From Nostoc sp. FACHB-110 (lineage in GTDB: Bacteria; Cyanobacteriota; Cyanobacteriia; Cyanobacteriales; Nostocaceae), in contig NZ_JACJRU010000006.1 in assembly GCF_014697425.1 (NCBI RefSeq), positions 1-64,000 on the forward strand: DNA of 64,000 bases. Reading direction: 5' to 3'. The stretch's first letter is position 1. The number at the start of each line of letters is the position of its first letter. Below are positions 8,655-18,190 of the stretch, in pieces. Under the pieces are notes generated by a model that was given only the letters and a program-made list of their open reading frames with translations, was not told the DNA's origin and made no database searches. A program made the position numbers and the translations under genes.

Positions 8655-9386
8655 ATGAACCAATTTTTATCAAAGCAACTTTCAACTAAAATAATTTCCG
8701 GAATTTTAGGTCTATCGCTGTTGTCTTCTATAGCTCCAGCGCAAGCACAAATTAGAATTAAATTACCCAACCTAGGCGTACCAGGTAGAAGAGTTCCCGG
8801 GGGTTCTCGGGGTGAGAATTGTGTCGCTAAAAATCAGCGTCTCACGGCTTTGGTTCCTAAGTCCAATCTTGCCTTAACAACTGTGGCTAACCCTACATTG
8901 TATTTCTATATTCCTGAGAATAAAGCTACGGAATTAGAATTAATTATTCAAGATGAGAATGACCAAGAAGTTTACAAGCAAAATTACAAACCCAATGGTA
9001 GTGCAGGTGTAGTTGGTATTAACCTACCAAACAATACTTTGGCAACAGACAAAATGTATAGATGGAACTTTTCGATTATTTGCAATACTCAAGACCGCTC
9101 TTTAGATAAGTTAGTAGAAGGAGGAATCAAGCGGATTGAGAATTCTTCTTTGATGAGTAAGTTAGAAAAAGCGAGTCTTCAAGAGCGTTTAAATATCTTC
9201 GCAGAAGCAGGTATATGGCAAGATGTACTTGATACCTTAGCTCAATTACGTTATTCTCACCCTCAAGATACTGTATTCAAAGAAGATTGGGAATCTTTGT
9301 TAACAAGCCAAGGTGTAGAATTCGATCAACAATTAGCTCAAGCACCTTTAGTTAAAGAACAAAATGTTATGCAACCAATCAATTAA
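8655..9386 (+). CDS. DUF928 protein, exported (paralogue 3)
   Basis: This is the shortest copy of the set, 243 residues. The signal peptide ends near APAQAQ (about residue 32) and the DUF928 core begins almost at once. The core holds CVAKNQRLTALVPKSN, LTTVANPTLYFYIPE, LIIQDENDQEVYKQ and IICNTQDRSLDK. It is closest to paralogue 1 in motif wording, consistent with tandem duplication. It is preceded by AGGAG at 8641-8645 and lies 24 bases after paralogue 2. A 68-base MITE remnant follows at 9448. Confidence 0.88.
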   Translation: MNQFLSKQLSTKIISGILGLSLLSSIAPAQAQIRIKLPNLGVPGRRVPGGSRGENCVAKNQRLTALVPKSNLALTTVANPTLYFYIPENKATELELIIQDENDQEVYKQNYKPNGSAGVVGINLPNNTLATDKMYRWNFSIICNTQDRSLDKLVEGGIKRIENSSLMSKLEKASLQERLNIFAEAGIWQDVLDTLAQLRYSHPQDTVFKEDWESLLTSQGVEFDQQLAQAPLVKEQNVMQPIN

Positions 9387-9447
9387 CTTACGGGAATGCT
9401 TAGTTAACACTTCGTTGGCAATGACTAGCAAACTCACACCTGTTGAC

Positions 9448-9515
9448 TAAGAGGATGTTTTAAAAGTGTTGGGCGAATTATATTCGCCAAGGAAAGTTTT
9501 TAAAACAACCTCTAA
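9448..9515. repeat. Short MITE, TAAGAGGATG family (internally deleted)
   Basis: The left end reads TAAGAGGATGTTTTAAAAG and the right end, in reverse complement, TTAGAGGTTGTTTTAAAA, so the element has terminal inverted repeats of about 18 bases. Just inside them are the GGGCGAAT and CCAAGGAAAG blocks of the 248-base copy at 52025-52272. The central cassette present there is missing here. A 65-codon open frame starting inside it is not regarded as a gene. Confidence 0.8.
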
Positions 9516-9832
9516 GAATAAATGTGTGAAAATTCAGATTGCTGAAATCCCTGATTTGGAAAAAGTTAGGGATTTTGTTATTCATGAATTCAGTTTGACG
9601 ACTCTGTACTATGACAACGAAAAATTAATTGCAATTGCAGTTTTTTGTTTGACTCAATTTTAAACCTGAATTTTTCCGAATTTAAATTGTATTGATTAAG
9701 TCATGATGGTTTTATCGGTTTAATTCCCAATTGGGTATTATTTTTTCTACCGCATCATTGACTTATATGCATACTTATAATTTGTTCTACCTATTAAAAG
9801 TATGTCAGCATTATTCCTCTGAAGAGGATACC

Positions 9833-10066
9833 ATGACAATACAATCTTACTCTTATTTAATTGCTTCTTCTGTTGCATCTGGATTAGTAGCTTTTAATTA
9901 CTCTCTTCCAGAGCAAGCTATAACTAATGAAATACCAGCAGCCCAAAGCAATCAAGAATGTGTAGCAATATCCATTAACCCACCAATGTCAGCGTTTTGT
10001 GTGCAACCAGAGTTTATTTTAGATTGGCAATTTCCGGCACGGCTCGTAAGTGCCGCCATTCGTTAG
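9833..10066 (+). CDS. Small hypothetical protein, possibly exported
   Basis: This 77-codon frame has a good ribosome site (GAAGAGGA just before ATG 9833). The N-terminal 25 residues are weakly hydrophobic (SYLIASSVASGLVAF) and could be an export signal. The remainder has two cysteines (QECVAI and AFCVQPE), enough for one disulfide. The open frame extends upstream to 9731, but that part has no protein-like character or start context. No family is recognised. It lies between the DUF928 trio and the fourth DUF928 gene. Whether it is a gene is uncertain. Confidence 0.45.
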   Translation: MTIQSYSYLIASSVASGLVAFNYSLPEQAITNEIPAAQSNQECVAISINPPMSAFCVQPEFILDWQFPARLVSAAIR

Positions 10067-10431
10067 TACTGATGTATATAAATTTAACTTCGTCTTTGAA
10101 CGCTAAAAGTCACAGTTTATTACTAATGAGCTATAGGAATCAGGTGTGATGATTGAAATTATCTGGGTAGCCTAAGAATGGGGCTTGGGGAGTAGGAAAG
10201 AGTGATTTTTGGAGGTACGGATTTTTTTCAGAAATCAAATATGAGTTCCAGAGTTTAATATTTGCAAAACTTAACTGTATTTTTTGATAATATTCATCAA
10301 TTTTCCCAGAACATACTGCTATTGTGAGCAAAACAAGATGAAATTTTGCATAGCTCTACGGAATAAAACTTATATATGTTGTATTACATAAAGTAAAGCC
10401 CAAGACAGTAGACCCCAAGTAAGTAAGGGGA
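10067..10431. other. Intergenic region before the fourth DUF928 gene
   Basis: About 365 AT-rich bases. A 63-codon open frame on the minus strand (10140-10331) has no protein-like features. AAGGGG at 10426-10431 directly precedes the next gene and may be part of its ribosome site. Nothing else was recognised. Confidence 0.5.
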
Positions 10432-11382
10432 TTGACTATGAAACCCGTTTTCTTGAGTAGATGCTTCTGTGTTGCCTTCATACTTGGTTCCCTATTACCT
10501 GTTAGCTTAAATGCATCGTTGGCAAATCCGCCTGGAACATTGCAAGCTCGGCTGGATTACAATCAGTATATGCAGTTGGGTTATACGGCAACCCGCCAGC
10601 GAAATTATTCCGAGGCTTTAGATTATTTTAGACAAGCACTTTATGAAAGACCTGGCGATCGCTACGCAACTCTAGCTATTAGTAATATAGGTAGTTATAT
10701 CAGCCGCGATCGCCGGAGCAGTACAAAACGCAAAACCTACATCACTTTTATTCCGAGTAATCTTGGCATCGCCACAAAGCGCACACCAGCAGCTACCCGT
10801 AGTGATCAGATCCGCAGTGAGTCTGGTGAAGTTTGTATCCAAAGTAAAAAACGCTTAACTGCAATCATTCCAGGGGTTGATGTGCTAAGAACCACTCAAG
10901 CAAATCCCTCGTTCTTTTTCTATGTGCCGCAGACATCTGCACCAGTGATGGAATTAGTCTTACAAAATGAGCAAGAAGAGGTAATCTATCAAAAAACCTT
11001 GCCAGTCCCCAGTAAACCGGGCATTGTCAGCTTCAGTTTACCACCTACTGACGCTAATTTCGCTGGATTGCAGGTTGGTCAATCCTATCAATGGTACTTT
11101 TCGTTAATTTGCGATCGCCATGAGCGCAGTTCCGACTATGTAATTAAAGGTGACATTGCACGCCTAGCACCCAATAATTCAGTCAACTCTCAGTTAGCAA
11201 CCGCAAATCTCGAAGAACAAGCAACTATTTATGCCTTATCGGGAATTTGGGAAAATGCTTTAACTATCGTCGCCCAATTACGTAAATCTCACCCGAATGA
11301 TTTGGCAATTAAAAATGATTGGGAAGATTTGTTACGTTCAGGAGATTTGGAACCAATGATTAACGAACCTCTCCTACCTTGA
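10432..11382 (+). CDS. TPR-DUF928 protein, exported (paralogue 4)
   Basis: This 316-residue exported protein differs from the three upstream paralogues by an N-terminal tetratricopeptide-like helix pair (QYMQLGYTATRQRNYSEALD then FRQALYERPGDRY, about residues 45-80). A signal peptide covers about residues 1-31 (ending SLANPP). The DUF928 core follows from about residue 135: CIQSKKRLTAIIPG, TTQANPSFFFYVPQTSAPVM, LVLQNEQEEVIYQ and LICDRHERSSDY. The shared cysteine pair is kept. The frame can also be opened at 10438; both starts give the same signal peptide. It is separated from the trio by about 1 kb, so it is probably expressed independently. Confidence 0.87.
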   Translation: MTMKPVFLSRCFCVAFILGSLLPVSLNASLANPPGTLQARLDYNQYMQLGYTATRQRNYSEALDYFRQALYERPGDRYATLAISNIGSYISRDRRSSTKRKTYITFIPSNLGIATKRTPAATRSDQIRSESGEVCIQSKKRLTAIIPGVDVLRTTQANPSFFFYVPQTSAPVMELVLQNEQEEVIYQKTLPVPSKPGIVSFSLPPTDANFAGLQVGQSYQWYFSLICDRHERSSDYVIKGDIARLAPNNSVNSQLATANLEEQATIYALSGIWENALTIVAQLRKSHPNDLAIKNDWEDLLRSGDLEPMINEPLLP

Positions 11383-11750
11383 TATACAAGACATAATCAG
11401 CAGATATACTAACAACTTCACAATGTCAACAATATTAATTAGTACAAAATTTGAATTTCTCCGTTCCAAAACCAGATAACATCAATCATACGGGTTAGTG
11501 GAGTTCCGATCGCCAACAAAAATTCATCAACAACCAATGTAATCAACCTGTATAATCACTTATCTTCAAACCAATATCCAAACATTCAACTATCAGGTTG
11601 CTTGTTCAGCTACATTGACTTTTGGCTAACACTAACTGTCCATCTGTGAGCTAACAAGACATACTTAAGCATCTGATAATTTTTCCATAAATTCTTATTC
11701 AGCCTACTGAAATTTCATCCCCTAATTACTTAGTTAATTTCTTAACAAAA
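11383..11750. other. Intergenic region upstream of the FHA/NapH-like gene
   Basis: About 370 AT-rich bases with no reading frame, strong hairpin or repeat recognised. It presumably holds the promoter of the large FHA redox gene. No clear Shine-Dalgarno sequence is visible before ATG 11751. Confidence 0.45.
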
Positions 11751-14700
11751 ATGATTAGTCAAGTTTCTGAAAAAAAGATGCACGTAGTCAGGTGGCTGCT
11801 AGCAATCGGCTGGCTGACTTTAATATTTTCTTTATTTTATGATCCAGTTTCAGCTTGGTTAACTGACCCTAGTAATACACTCAGTCCGTTTCATCTCCAT
11901 CCGGAGAAGTATCTCGACCCTGATGAATGTGTGAAAGTTCAAGGACTTTGTTTGCCAGAACAGCCTTATCCGATGGGCGCGCGGATTTTCTGGGCAATGG
12001 TACTGCCTATAGGGATTATGATTTTGGTGTTGTTTGGGCATGAATTGTGGCGGCGGATTTGTCCTTTGTATTTCTTCTCTCAAATTCCTAGGGCTTTAGG
12101 GATTCAACGGAAGCGCAAAGTTGTTAACCCAGACACAGGTAGTATTCGTTACGAGTTAGCAGGCGTTGAAAAGGAATCTTGGTTAGGGCGCAACTACCTT
12201 TACCTGCAAATGTTCCTTTTTTATCTGGGTTTGAATATCCGTATTTTGTTTGTAAATAGCGATCGCACCGCAATGGGTTTATTTTTGCTATTTACCATTG
12301 CCTCCTCAATTACTGTTGGCTTTCTTTTTAAAGGTAGAAGTTGGTGTCAATACTTCTGTCCGATGGCTCCGGTACAGATGTTTTACACAGGCCCTAGAGG
12401 TTTGTTAGGTAGCGACGCACACCTCAAGCCACCCCAAAGCATCACCCAATCGATGTGTCGGACAACTGATACCAGTGGCAAAGAAAAAAGTGCTTGCGTC
12501 AGCTGTCAATCGCCTTGTATCGATATTGACTCAGAACGTTCTTACTGGGAAGGAATCACCAGACCAGACCAAAAGCTCGTGTTTTACACTTACTTTGGTT
12601 TGATGTTTGGCTTCTACCTTTTCTATTACTTGTATGCTGGCAACTGGGACTATTACTACTCTGGCTCTTGGACACATGAAGCAGGGCAATTAAGCACCCT
12701 ATTCCATCCGGGTTTTTATATCTTTGACCAAGCCATTCCCATTCCGAAAATTATTGCCGCTCCGCTAACTATTGCTGTGTGTGCAGCAGCTAGTTACTTT
12801 ATATGTCTGAGCTTAGAAAAAGCCTATCGCGCCTTTTTGAAACGGAAAAATAGATCAGTTAGTGATGAAGATATTCTGCACACTTGCTTTGTCTTGTGTA
12901 CGTTTATCTCCTTCAACGTCTTTTTCATGTTTGGGGGTCGTCCCAACATCAGCTTGTTTCCGACTTGGGGGATTCTCATCCTCAATGCCTTTGTAGTATT
13001 AGTCAGCAGTTTATGGCTGCATAGAAGTTTAGCGCGCAGCAAAGAAAACTATTCCCGCGAGAGCTTGGCTAGTAGCTTGCGCCGTCAATTGAACAAGTTA
13101 GCCGTAGACTGGAGCAAATTCCTCGAAGGGCGATCTCTCCAGGACTTACTTCCCAACGAAGTGTATGTACTAGCGAAAGTTCTCCCTGGTTTTAGCCGGG
13201 CTGACAGACTCCGTGTCTATAAAGGAGTATTGCAAGAATCCTTAGAAGAAGGTAACGTCCAATCTGCCGACAGCTTAGAAGTGCTAAAAGATGTTCGCAA
13301 AGAATTGAACGTCAGTGACGAAGAACATTATTCTGTTTTGGCCGAACTGGGTGTTGAAGATCCCTCTTTGCTCGACCCGCAAAAACAACTCAGCCGCGAA
13401 AATCAACTGCGGATTGATGGTTATCGCCGCGCCTTAGAGTTACTCATCCAAGAACTAGTAGAAGTCGGTACACCACTACAAGATGCCTTTGAGCGCAAAC
13501 AAAAACAAATTATGGCCCTGCGACAAGAATATGCCATCACCGCTGATGAACAAGAACAAGTTTTAGCGGAAATGTTTAACCAAGACGGGGCTTTACTGCG
13601 AACAGCAGAGATGCTCTTGTCACAGTTACAAGACTTAGCAGTGCGTTATCAAGCACTACAAAACTTAGTGTCTAATCCGCAAGCACCTGTGTATGTCTTG
13701 TTAAGACAAGCAGTGCAAGAAAAGCAAAAACTAATCGCCACCCAGCTACTCAGCATCTTAGAAATTTTAGGTGATACTACCGAAGCGATCGATATTGCCC
13801 GTTCCACAGGCGTACTAGCAGCCCACATCCTCGTAGACATTTTGCGATCGCACGATGAACAAACAAAATGGATGTCGCGTCTGGGAATGAGAGTCATCAA
13901 TTCCCTACGGCAAGGTAAAGACCTAGTAACTCAGTCAAATCCTACATCCACAAACTTAAATCCTGATACAGATACCAAGTTTGATGTTCAACAGGCCACA
14001 AATTGGAGTTCTTTAGTCGCACCCACCCAAATTCCCGAACCAGCAATGCGTTCTGAGGTGATTGTTGATGTCTTAATGCAACTGTTACAAGATATCGATC
14101 CTCTAGTGCAAGCAGCTAGCCTGTATGCTTTACAGCAAATTAATCCAGGCTTAGGCTTCCAGCAAGCGCGTCAGTTATTGGATAATAAATCTGTCAAAGA
14201 CCCACTGGTGCAAGAAACAGCCGAACGCATCCTCGGTCAAGGACAACAATACACCCGCAGCACAGTCCCAACCATGATTGCCCAAATCAGAATCATGGGG
14301 CGCGTGGAACGACGAGTATTTCAGCAACCAACAATTCGTGTCGGACGCGAAGCCGGCAACGATATTATGATTTCCGATAATCGCGTCTCCCGCCAACACG
14401 CCATCTTCTATCTAGATGAACAAGGCGTAAGCGTCAAAGATTTAGGTAGCAGCAATGGTTTGCGGATTGGCAAGGAACAAATTCACGACCAACAACAACG
14501 ACTCAAACAAGGTGACATTGTTCGATTTAGCAGTGGCGATGACTTGGTGATTTTGGTGCAGTGGGAATTGCAACCACAACAAGGAGATACTATTGCTGAA
14601 GCCTTAGGAACCTTAGAAAAGCTTTTGTGGCTGTATAAGAGCAGTTTCTTCTTAGGTTTGAAAGCCAACGTCTTAATTGAGTTAGCCAAAAATAGTCATG

Positions 14701-15050
14701 TGCGAGTTTACCATCCCGAAGAAGAAATTTGTCGTATGGGTACGTTTGCTCATGATTTAATCGTCTTAATCGATGGCGAAGCTAAGGTGCGCCAAAGCAT
14801 GGGTAATCAAGATTTCTCTGGAGACATCTTACCCGGTCAAACGATTGGGGAATTGGAAGTATTGACTCATACCAATTATGCTGCAACCATTGTTGCCTCT
14901 GGAACCAGGACTAAGACCATAAGAATTAATGCTGAGAATTTTGAGGCAGTATTAGCAAAAGACCCATCACTAGCCAGAAATCTTTTAGAACTCTTAAGTA
15001 ATCGCTTGCAAGAAAGCTTAGGACAAGCTTGTTCTGTAACGCAAATCTAA
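11751..15050 (+). CDS. NapH-like Fe-S membrane protein with FHA and cNMP-binding domains
   Basis: This 1099-residue protein appears to be a regulated membrane electron carrier. Residues 1-430 contain about eight membrane helices and NapH/CcoG-like polyferredoxin motifs: RRICP, then SWCQYFCPMAP (around residue 200), then ACVSCQSPCIDID (around 250), giving Cys sets for one or two [4Fe-4S] clusters. Residues about 440-810 are soluble, helical and in part HEAT-like. An FHA domain (GREAGNDIMISDNRVSRQHA, SSNGLRIG; about 860-935) should bind phosphothreonine. A cyclic-nucleotide-binding-type domain occupies about 965-1095. An FHA-flavin-ferredoxin gene follows on the same strand, making a plausible reductase partner. 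The fusion of these domains is unusual. Electron acceptor and ligand are unknown. Confidence 0.85.
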   Translation: MISQVSEKKMHVVRWLLAIGWLTLIFSLFYDPVSAWLTDPSNTLSPFHLHPEKYLDPDECVKVQGLCLPEQPYPMGARIFWAMVLPIGIMILVLFGHELWRRICPLYFFSQIPRALGIQRKRKVVNPDTGSIRYELAGVEKESWLGRNYLYLQMFLFYLGLNIRILFVNSDRTAMGLFLLFTIASSITVGFLFKGRSWCQYFCPMAPVQMFYTGPRGLLGSDAHLKPPQSITQSMCRTTDTSGKEKSACVSCQSPCIDIDSERSYWEGITRPDQKLVFYTYFGLMFGFYLFYYLYAGNWDYYYSGSWTHEAGQLSTLFHPGFYIFDQAIPIPKIIAAPLTIAVCAAASYFICLSLEKAYRAFLKRKNRSVSDEDILHTCFVLCTFISFNVFFMFGGRPNISLFPTWGILILNAFVVLVSSLWLHRSLARSKENYSRESLASSLRRQLNKLAVDWSKFLEGRSLQDLLPNEVYVLAKVLPGFSRADRLRVYKGVLQESLEEGNVQSADSLEVLKDVRKELNVSDEEHYSVLAELGVEDPSLLDPQKQLSRENQLRIDGYRRALELLIQELVEVGTPLQDAFERKQKQIMALRQEYAITADEQEQVLAEMFNQDGALLRTAEMLLSQLQDLAVRYQALQNLVSNPQAPVYVLLRQAVQEKQKLIATQLLSILEILGDTTEAIDIARSTGVLAAHILVDILRSHDEQTKWMSRLGMRVINSLRQGKDLVTQSNPTSTNLNPDTDTKFDVQQATNWSSLVAPTQIPEPAMRSEVIVDVLMQLLQDIDPLVQAASLYALQQINPGLGFQQARQLLDNKSVKDPLVQETAERILGQGQQYTRSTVPTMIAQIRIMGRVERRVFQQPTIRVGREAGNDIMISDNRVSRQHAIFYLDEQGVSVKDLGSSNGLRIGKEQIHDQQQRLKQGDIVRFSSGDDLVILVQWELQPQQGDTIAEALGTLEKLLWLYKSSFFLGLKANVLIELAKNSHVRVYHPEEEICRMGTFAHDLIVLIDGEAKVRQSMGNQDFSGDILPGQTIGELEVLTHTNYAATIVASGTRTKTIRINAENFEAVLAKDPSLARNLLELLSNRLQESLGQACSVTQI

Positions 15051-15054
15051 GTAG

Positions 15055-15107
15055 AAAGTGTGAAGTCTGAAGTGTGAAGTATGAAGTATGAAGTATGAAG
15101 TCTGAGA
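15055..15107. repeat. STRR: seven GAAGTNT heptamers
   Basis: Tandem heptanucleotides of the form GAAGTGT, GAAGTAT or GAAGTCT start four bases after the stop codon of the FHA/NapH-like gene. The same repeat is found at 27984-28090 and 41986-42023. The rest of the gap to 15384 is AT-rich, with a C-rich CACCC tract at 15170-15190, and no gene. Confidence 0.9.
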
Positions 15108-15384
15108 ATTCCTTTTAGTCTTCATACTTTACCCTTGATCTTTCCCAATCACGTCTTCACACTAAACCCTACCCCCAACACCCCACACCCTTCTTCTTGA
15201 ACTGCTGCGTCACTTTGACATACAAAACTTTAACCAAAAACTGTATTTATTTATACAAAACTATATTCAGAAATTTTTATGACTGTGTTGAGTTTATGGT
15301 AGTGATTACAACATAAAATGTAAACAATTTCACCCACATTTCTATTAGCAAAACCAACATAAATTTACATATTCGGTAATTAAT

Positions 15385-17136
15385 ATGCTTAAACTCAGAA
15401 TCATTGATCCCCAGCATCCAAACGAACTGAAAGAATTAGACCTGAATCTAGATATGATGCTCAATCATGAGTGTCTCATTGGGCGTTATCCAAACTGTAA
15501 TGTAGTTTTAGATAGTGCCGAAGTCAGTCGGATGCATGGCAAAATTTCTTTAAAGAATGGTAATTTTTATTACACAGATTTAGCTAGTCGTGCTGGTTCT
15601 CGCTTGAATGCTGAACATATCCCAATCAATCAAGATTATGCTTTGAAAATCGGAGATATGATTCAGATTGGGCGGTTTTTCTTAATGATTATTGGCATAG
15701 TTACAGCCGATGAACCAACTAAGATAGATTTGAAAATTAATATCAATACAACTAACGTGGTGACGACAGGCAACGGTCAAGGAATCCAACCAGAAGTAGC
15801 GATCGCTCCTGTTCAACCTGTACAATCTCCACCAGCCCTCCCCGTTGTTGCTACCACCGAGCCTCAAGAATATATGCCGGTAGCCACCGTAGACCCCACC
15901 CAACTAGAACGCTGGACAAAAGGAGATGTAAGCGTCCAATGCGTTCAAATCATTGATGAAACCCACGACGTTAAAACCTTTCGCTTCGTCACCGAGCCAC
16001 CCGTACTGTTTACCTACAAGCCTGGTCAATTCGCCACCCTCGACCTAGAAATTAACGGCGAACAGGTGTCGCGTTCCTACTCCATCTCATCCACTCCTTC
16101 TCGTCCCCACACCTTAGAAATTACCGTCAAACGAGTTCCTGCACCGCCTAACTCAGATGCAGATGTGCCACCAGGGCTAGTTTCTAACTGGTTACATGAC
16201 AATGTGAAAGTTGGCAGCAAAATCAAGCTAAGTGGCCCATTGGGTAAGTTTACTTGCTTTGCCAATCCCTGTGCCAAGCTCTTGCTAATTTCTGCTGGCA
16301 GTGGCATCACACCTATGATGTCCATGTCTCGCTGGTTATACGATACCGCCTCCGATGTGGATATCGTGTTTTTCCACTGCGCTCGCAGCCCCCGCGATAT
16401 TATTTACCGTCAAGAACTAGAGTGGATGGCAGCCCAAAACCCAAAATTTCATCTAGCAGTTAGCGTTACCCGCCGCGAACCAGGCCAAAGTTGGATGAGT
16501 TTTACTGGCAGACTTGATGCCACAATGTTAAAAATGATTGCCCCAGACTATCAAGAACGTACAGTTTATGTATGTGGGCCGAACCCATTTATGGAATCAG
16601 TCAATGAGATGCTAGAAAGTATTGGCTTCCCCATGCAGAACTACTACGAAGAAAGCTTTGGCCCTCCCCGCAAAAAGAAAAAAACACCTGTAGTTACTGC
16701 CCCCGTGCAAGTTGAAGTTGCTGCTAGCAACTCCGGCAATTTAGGTTTGCGCGGGATGTTAGGGAAAATCCCCGCAGAATCGCCCATCCAAGACGCAGTT
16801 GCCCGTGTCGCTACTAACCCAGGAGTCGCCATACCAAACCCAGCTAATAGCAATGCGGCATCTACTAGCCAAACAGTTGTCGTCTTCTCCAAATCTGGGA
16901 AAGAAGTCTTTAGTGATGGGGAAGAAAGCATCCTGTCTCTGGCTGAACAAGAAGGAGTCAAAATTCGGAGCAGCTGCCGTTCTGGTGTTTGCGGAACTTG
17001 TAAAAAGCGCAAACTAGAAGGAAATGTCAAAATGGAAGGTTATGATCCTGAAGCACTAGAAGAAAGCGAAATTAAAGAAGGTTACGTTCTCACTTGTGTT
17101 ACTTATCCTGTAGGTAGGGTAGTAGTTGATGCTTAA
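15385..17136 (+). CDS. FHA-ferredoxin reductase-[2Fe-2S] ferredoxin fusion
   Basis: This is a soluble 583-residue redox protein. Residues about 1-110 are an FHA domain (LIGRYPNCNVVLDSAEVSRM, ASRAGSRL). Residues about 175-405 are a ferredoxin-NADP reductase-type module, with the FAD motif RSYSISS (about 230) and the nucleotide motif LLISAGSGITPMMSM (about 303). A Pro/Lys linker follows. Residues about 500-583 are a plant-type [2Fe-2S] ferredoxin with CRSGVCGTC (about 530-538) and the fourth Cys in VLTCVTYP. The layout resembles Hcr-type NADH oxidoreductases with an FHA domain added. It should take electrons from NAD(P)H and deliver them through its own cluster, perhaps to the upstream NapH-like FHA protein. 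Its end overlaps the convergent next gene by 4 bases. Confidence 0.9.
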   Translation: MLKLRIIDPQHPNELKELDLNLDMMLNHECLIGRYPNCNVVLDSAEVSRMHGKISLKNGNFYYTDLASRAGSRLNAEHIPINQDYALKIGDMIQIGRFFLMIIGIVTADEPTKIDLKININTTNVVTTGNGQGIQPEVAIAPVQPVQSPPALPVVATTEPQEYMPVATVDPTQLERWTKGDVSVQCVQIIDETHDVKTFRFVTEPPVLFTYKPGQFATLDLEINGEQVSRSYSISSTPSRPHTLEITVKRVPAPPNSDADVPPGLVSNWLHDNVKVGSKIKLSGPLGKFTCFANPCAKLLLISAGSGITPMMSMSRWLYDTASDVDIVFFHCARSPRDIIYRQELEWMAAQNPKFHLAVSVTRREPGQSWMSFTGRLDATMLKMIAPDYQERTVYVCGPNPFMESVNEMLESIGFPMQNYYEESFGPPRKKKKTPVVTAPVQVEVAASNSGNLGLRGMLGKIPAESPIQDAVARVATNPGVAIPNPANSNAASTSQTVVVFSKSGKEVFSDGEESILSLAEQEGVKIRSSCRSGVCGTCKKRKLEGNVKMEGYDPEALEESEIKEGYVLTCVTYPVGRVVVDA

Positions 17137-18080
17137 TTCTCGGTTCTGGAGATATTTTCTGGAGCAGGAGTTTCTGTCTCTGGCATAAACTTCGGCAAAC
17201 CCAACTGCATCCGCAAAGCCTCGTCATATCTGGCATATTCCCAATTTTTCGCAAGCTTTATTTGCTCTAGTTGCAAATTTTGTGCCTCTCTTAGGTCTGC
17301 ATTGTACAAGTCGGCAGCTTGAAAGTTAGCTTGATCAAGATTAGTGGGGCTGAGATCAGCACCTTGTAAATTGGCATATTTGAGGTTAGCTCCTTGAAGA
17401 TTGGCATAGCTGAGATCCGCTTCTTGAAGATTGGCATAACTCAAATCAGCACCTTGAAGATTTGCACTCCACAGGTAAGCTGATTGCAAATTGGCATGAC
17501 TCAAGTAAGCATCTTGAAAATTGCTATAGCTGAGGTTAGTGGTTTGTCCTTCTAAATGGGCATTTCTTAAATTTGCACTTTGGAGGTTGGCATATCTCAA
17601 ATCTGCACCTTGCAGATTGGCATTCCGTAAATCGATTTCTTCTAAACAGGCATTCTTCAAGTTAGTCCCTTGGAGATTAGCATCTCTGAGGTCAGATCGT
17701 TTTAAATTAATTCCAGCTAAGTAGGCTTTATCGGCTGTTAGTCCCGCCAGACTCACACCTTCGTTGTTTAAGTCTTGCAAGGCTTGAATTCTCCCGCCAC
17801 TGGCTCGTTGACCATAAGCAGAGTTAATCACGCGCCATGCTTCATATTGTGCTTGTTTTTTACGCGCAGGTGTTTCGCGGAAGTATAAAATCACTGCTGC
17901 CAAAATACTTAAATCTTGGAGAGTGCCAATAAATTCTGAACTTGTTAATGCTTGAACAATAGTTTTAAAAGGAGGTTTATCTTCTAAAACCCGAATTATC
18001 ACTATCGAAATCACAAAGATGAAAGCAAAAACAATCCACTCTTGAAACTGTTGTATCCATTTATGTAAACGTTCGCTCAT
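17133..18080 (-). CDS. Pentapeptide-repeat membrane protein
   Basis: This is a 315-residue protein. The N-terminus has two predicted membrane segments (IVFAFIFVISIVIIRVL at about 15-31, and LQDLSILAAVILYF at about 54-67). Residues about 125-275 are some thirty A(N/D)LXX pentapeptides, which fold as a right-handed beta helix. The C-terminal 40 residues are non-repetitive and include AKNWEYARYDEALRMQLGLP, a tail common in cyanobacterial pentapeptide proteins. Function is unknown. It is convergent with the FHA-reductase gene, sharing the TTAA at 17133-17136, so transcription of each may interfere with the other. Confidence 0.88.
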   Translation of the reverse strand: MSERLHKWIQQFQEWIVFAFIFVISIVIIRVLEDKPPFKTIVQALTSSEFIGTLQDLSILAAVILYFRETPARKKQAQYEAWRVINSAYGQRASGGRIQALQDLNNEGVSLAGLTADKAYLAGINLKRSDLRDANLQGTNLKNACLEEIDLRNANLQGADLRYANLQSANLRNAHLEGQTTNLSYSNFQDAYLSHANLQSAYLWSANLQGADLSYANLQEADLSYANLQGANLKYANLQGADLSPTNLDQANFQAADLYNADLREAQNLQLEQIKLAKNWEYARYDEALRMQLGLPKFMPETETPAPENISRTEN

Positions 18081-18190
18081 GATTCACCACTCTGGTATGT
18101 AACTAAATTTGTGGCTATTCACTGTCATGGTGCAGTCTGCAATTATGTTGAATAGCAAACAAGGCTTTAATTAATTGTTGAGTGTCAGAT

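Noticed and set aside
9466..9663. 65-codon open frame after the DUF928 trio
   Set aside because: It starts inside the 68-bp MITE and shows no recognisable protein features.
10140..10331. 63-codon frame on the minus strand
   Set aside because: No start context and no protein-like features.
15055..15107. STRR arrays as CRISPR-like repeats
   Set aside because: Units are seven bases and contiguous with no spacers.
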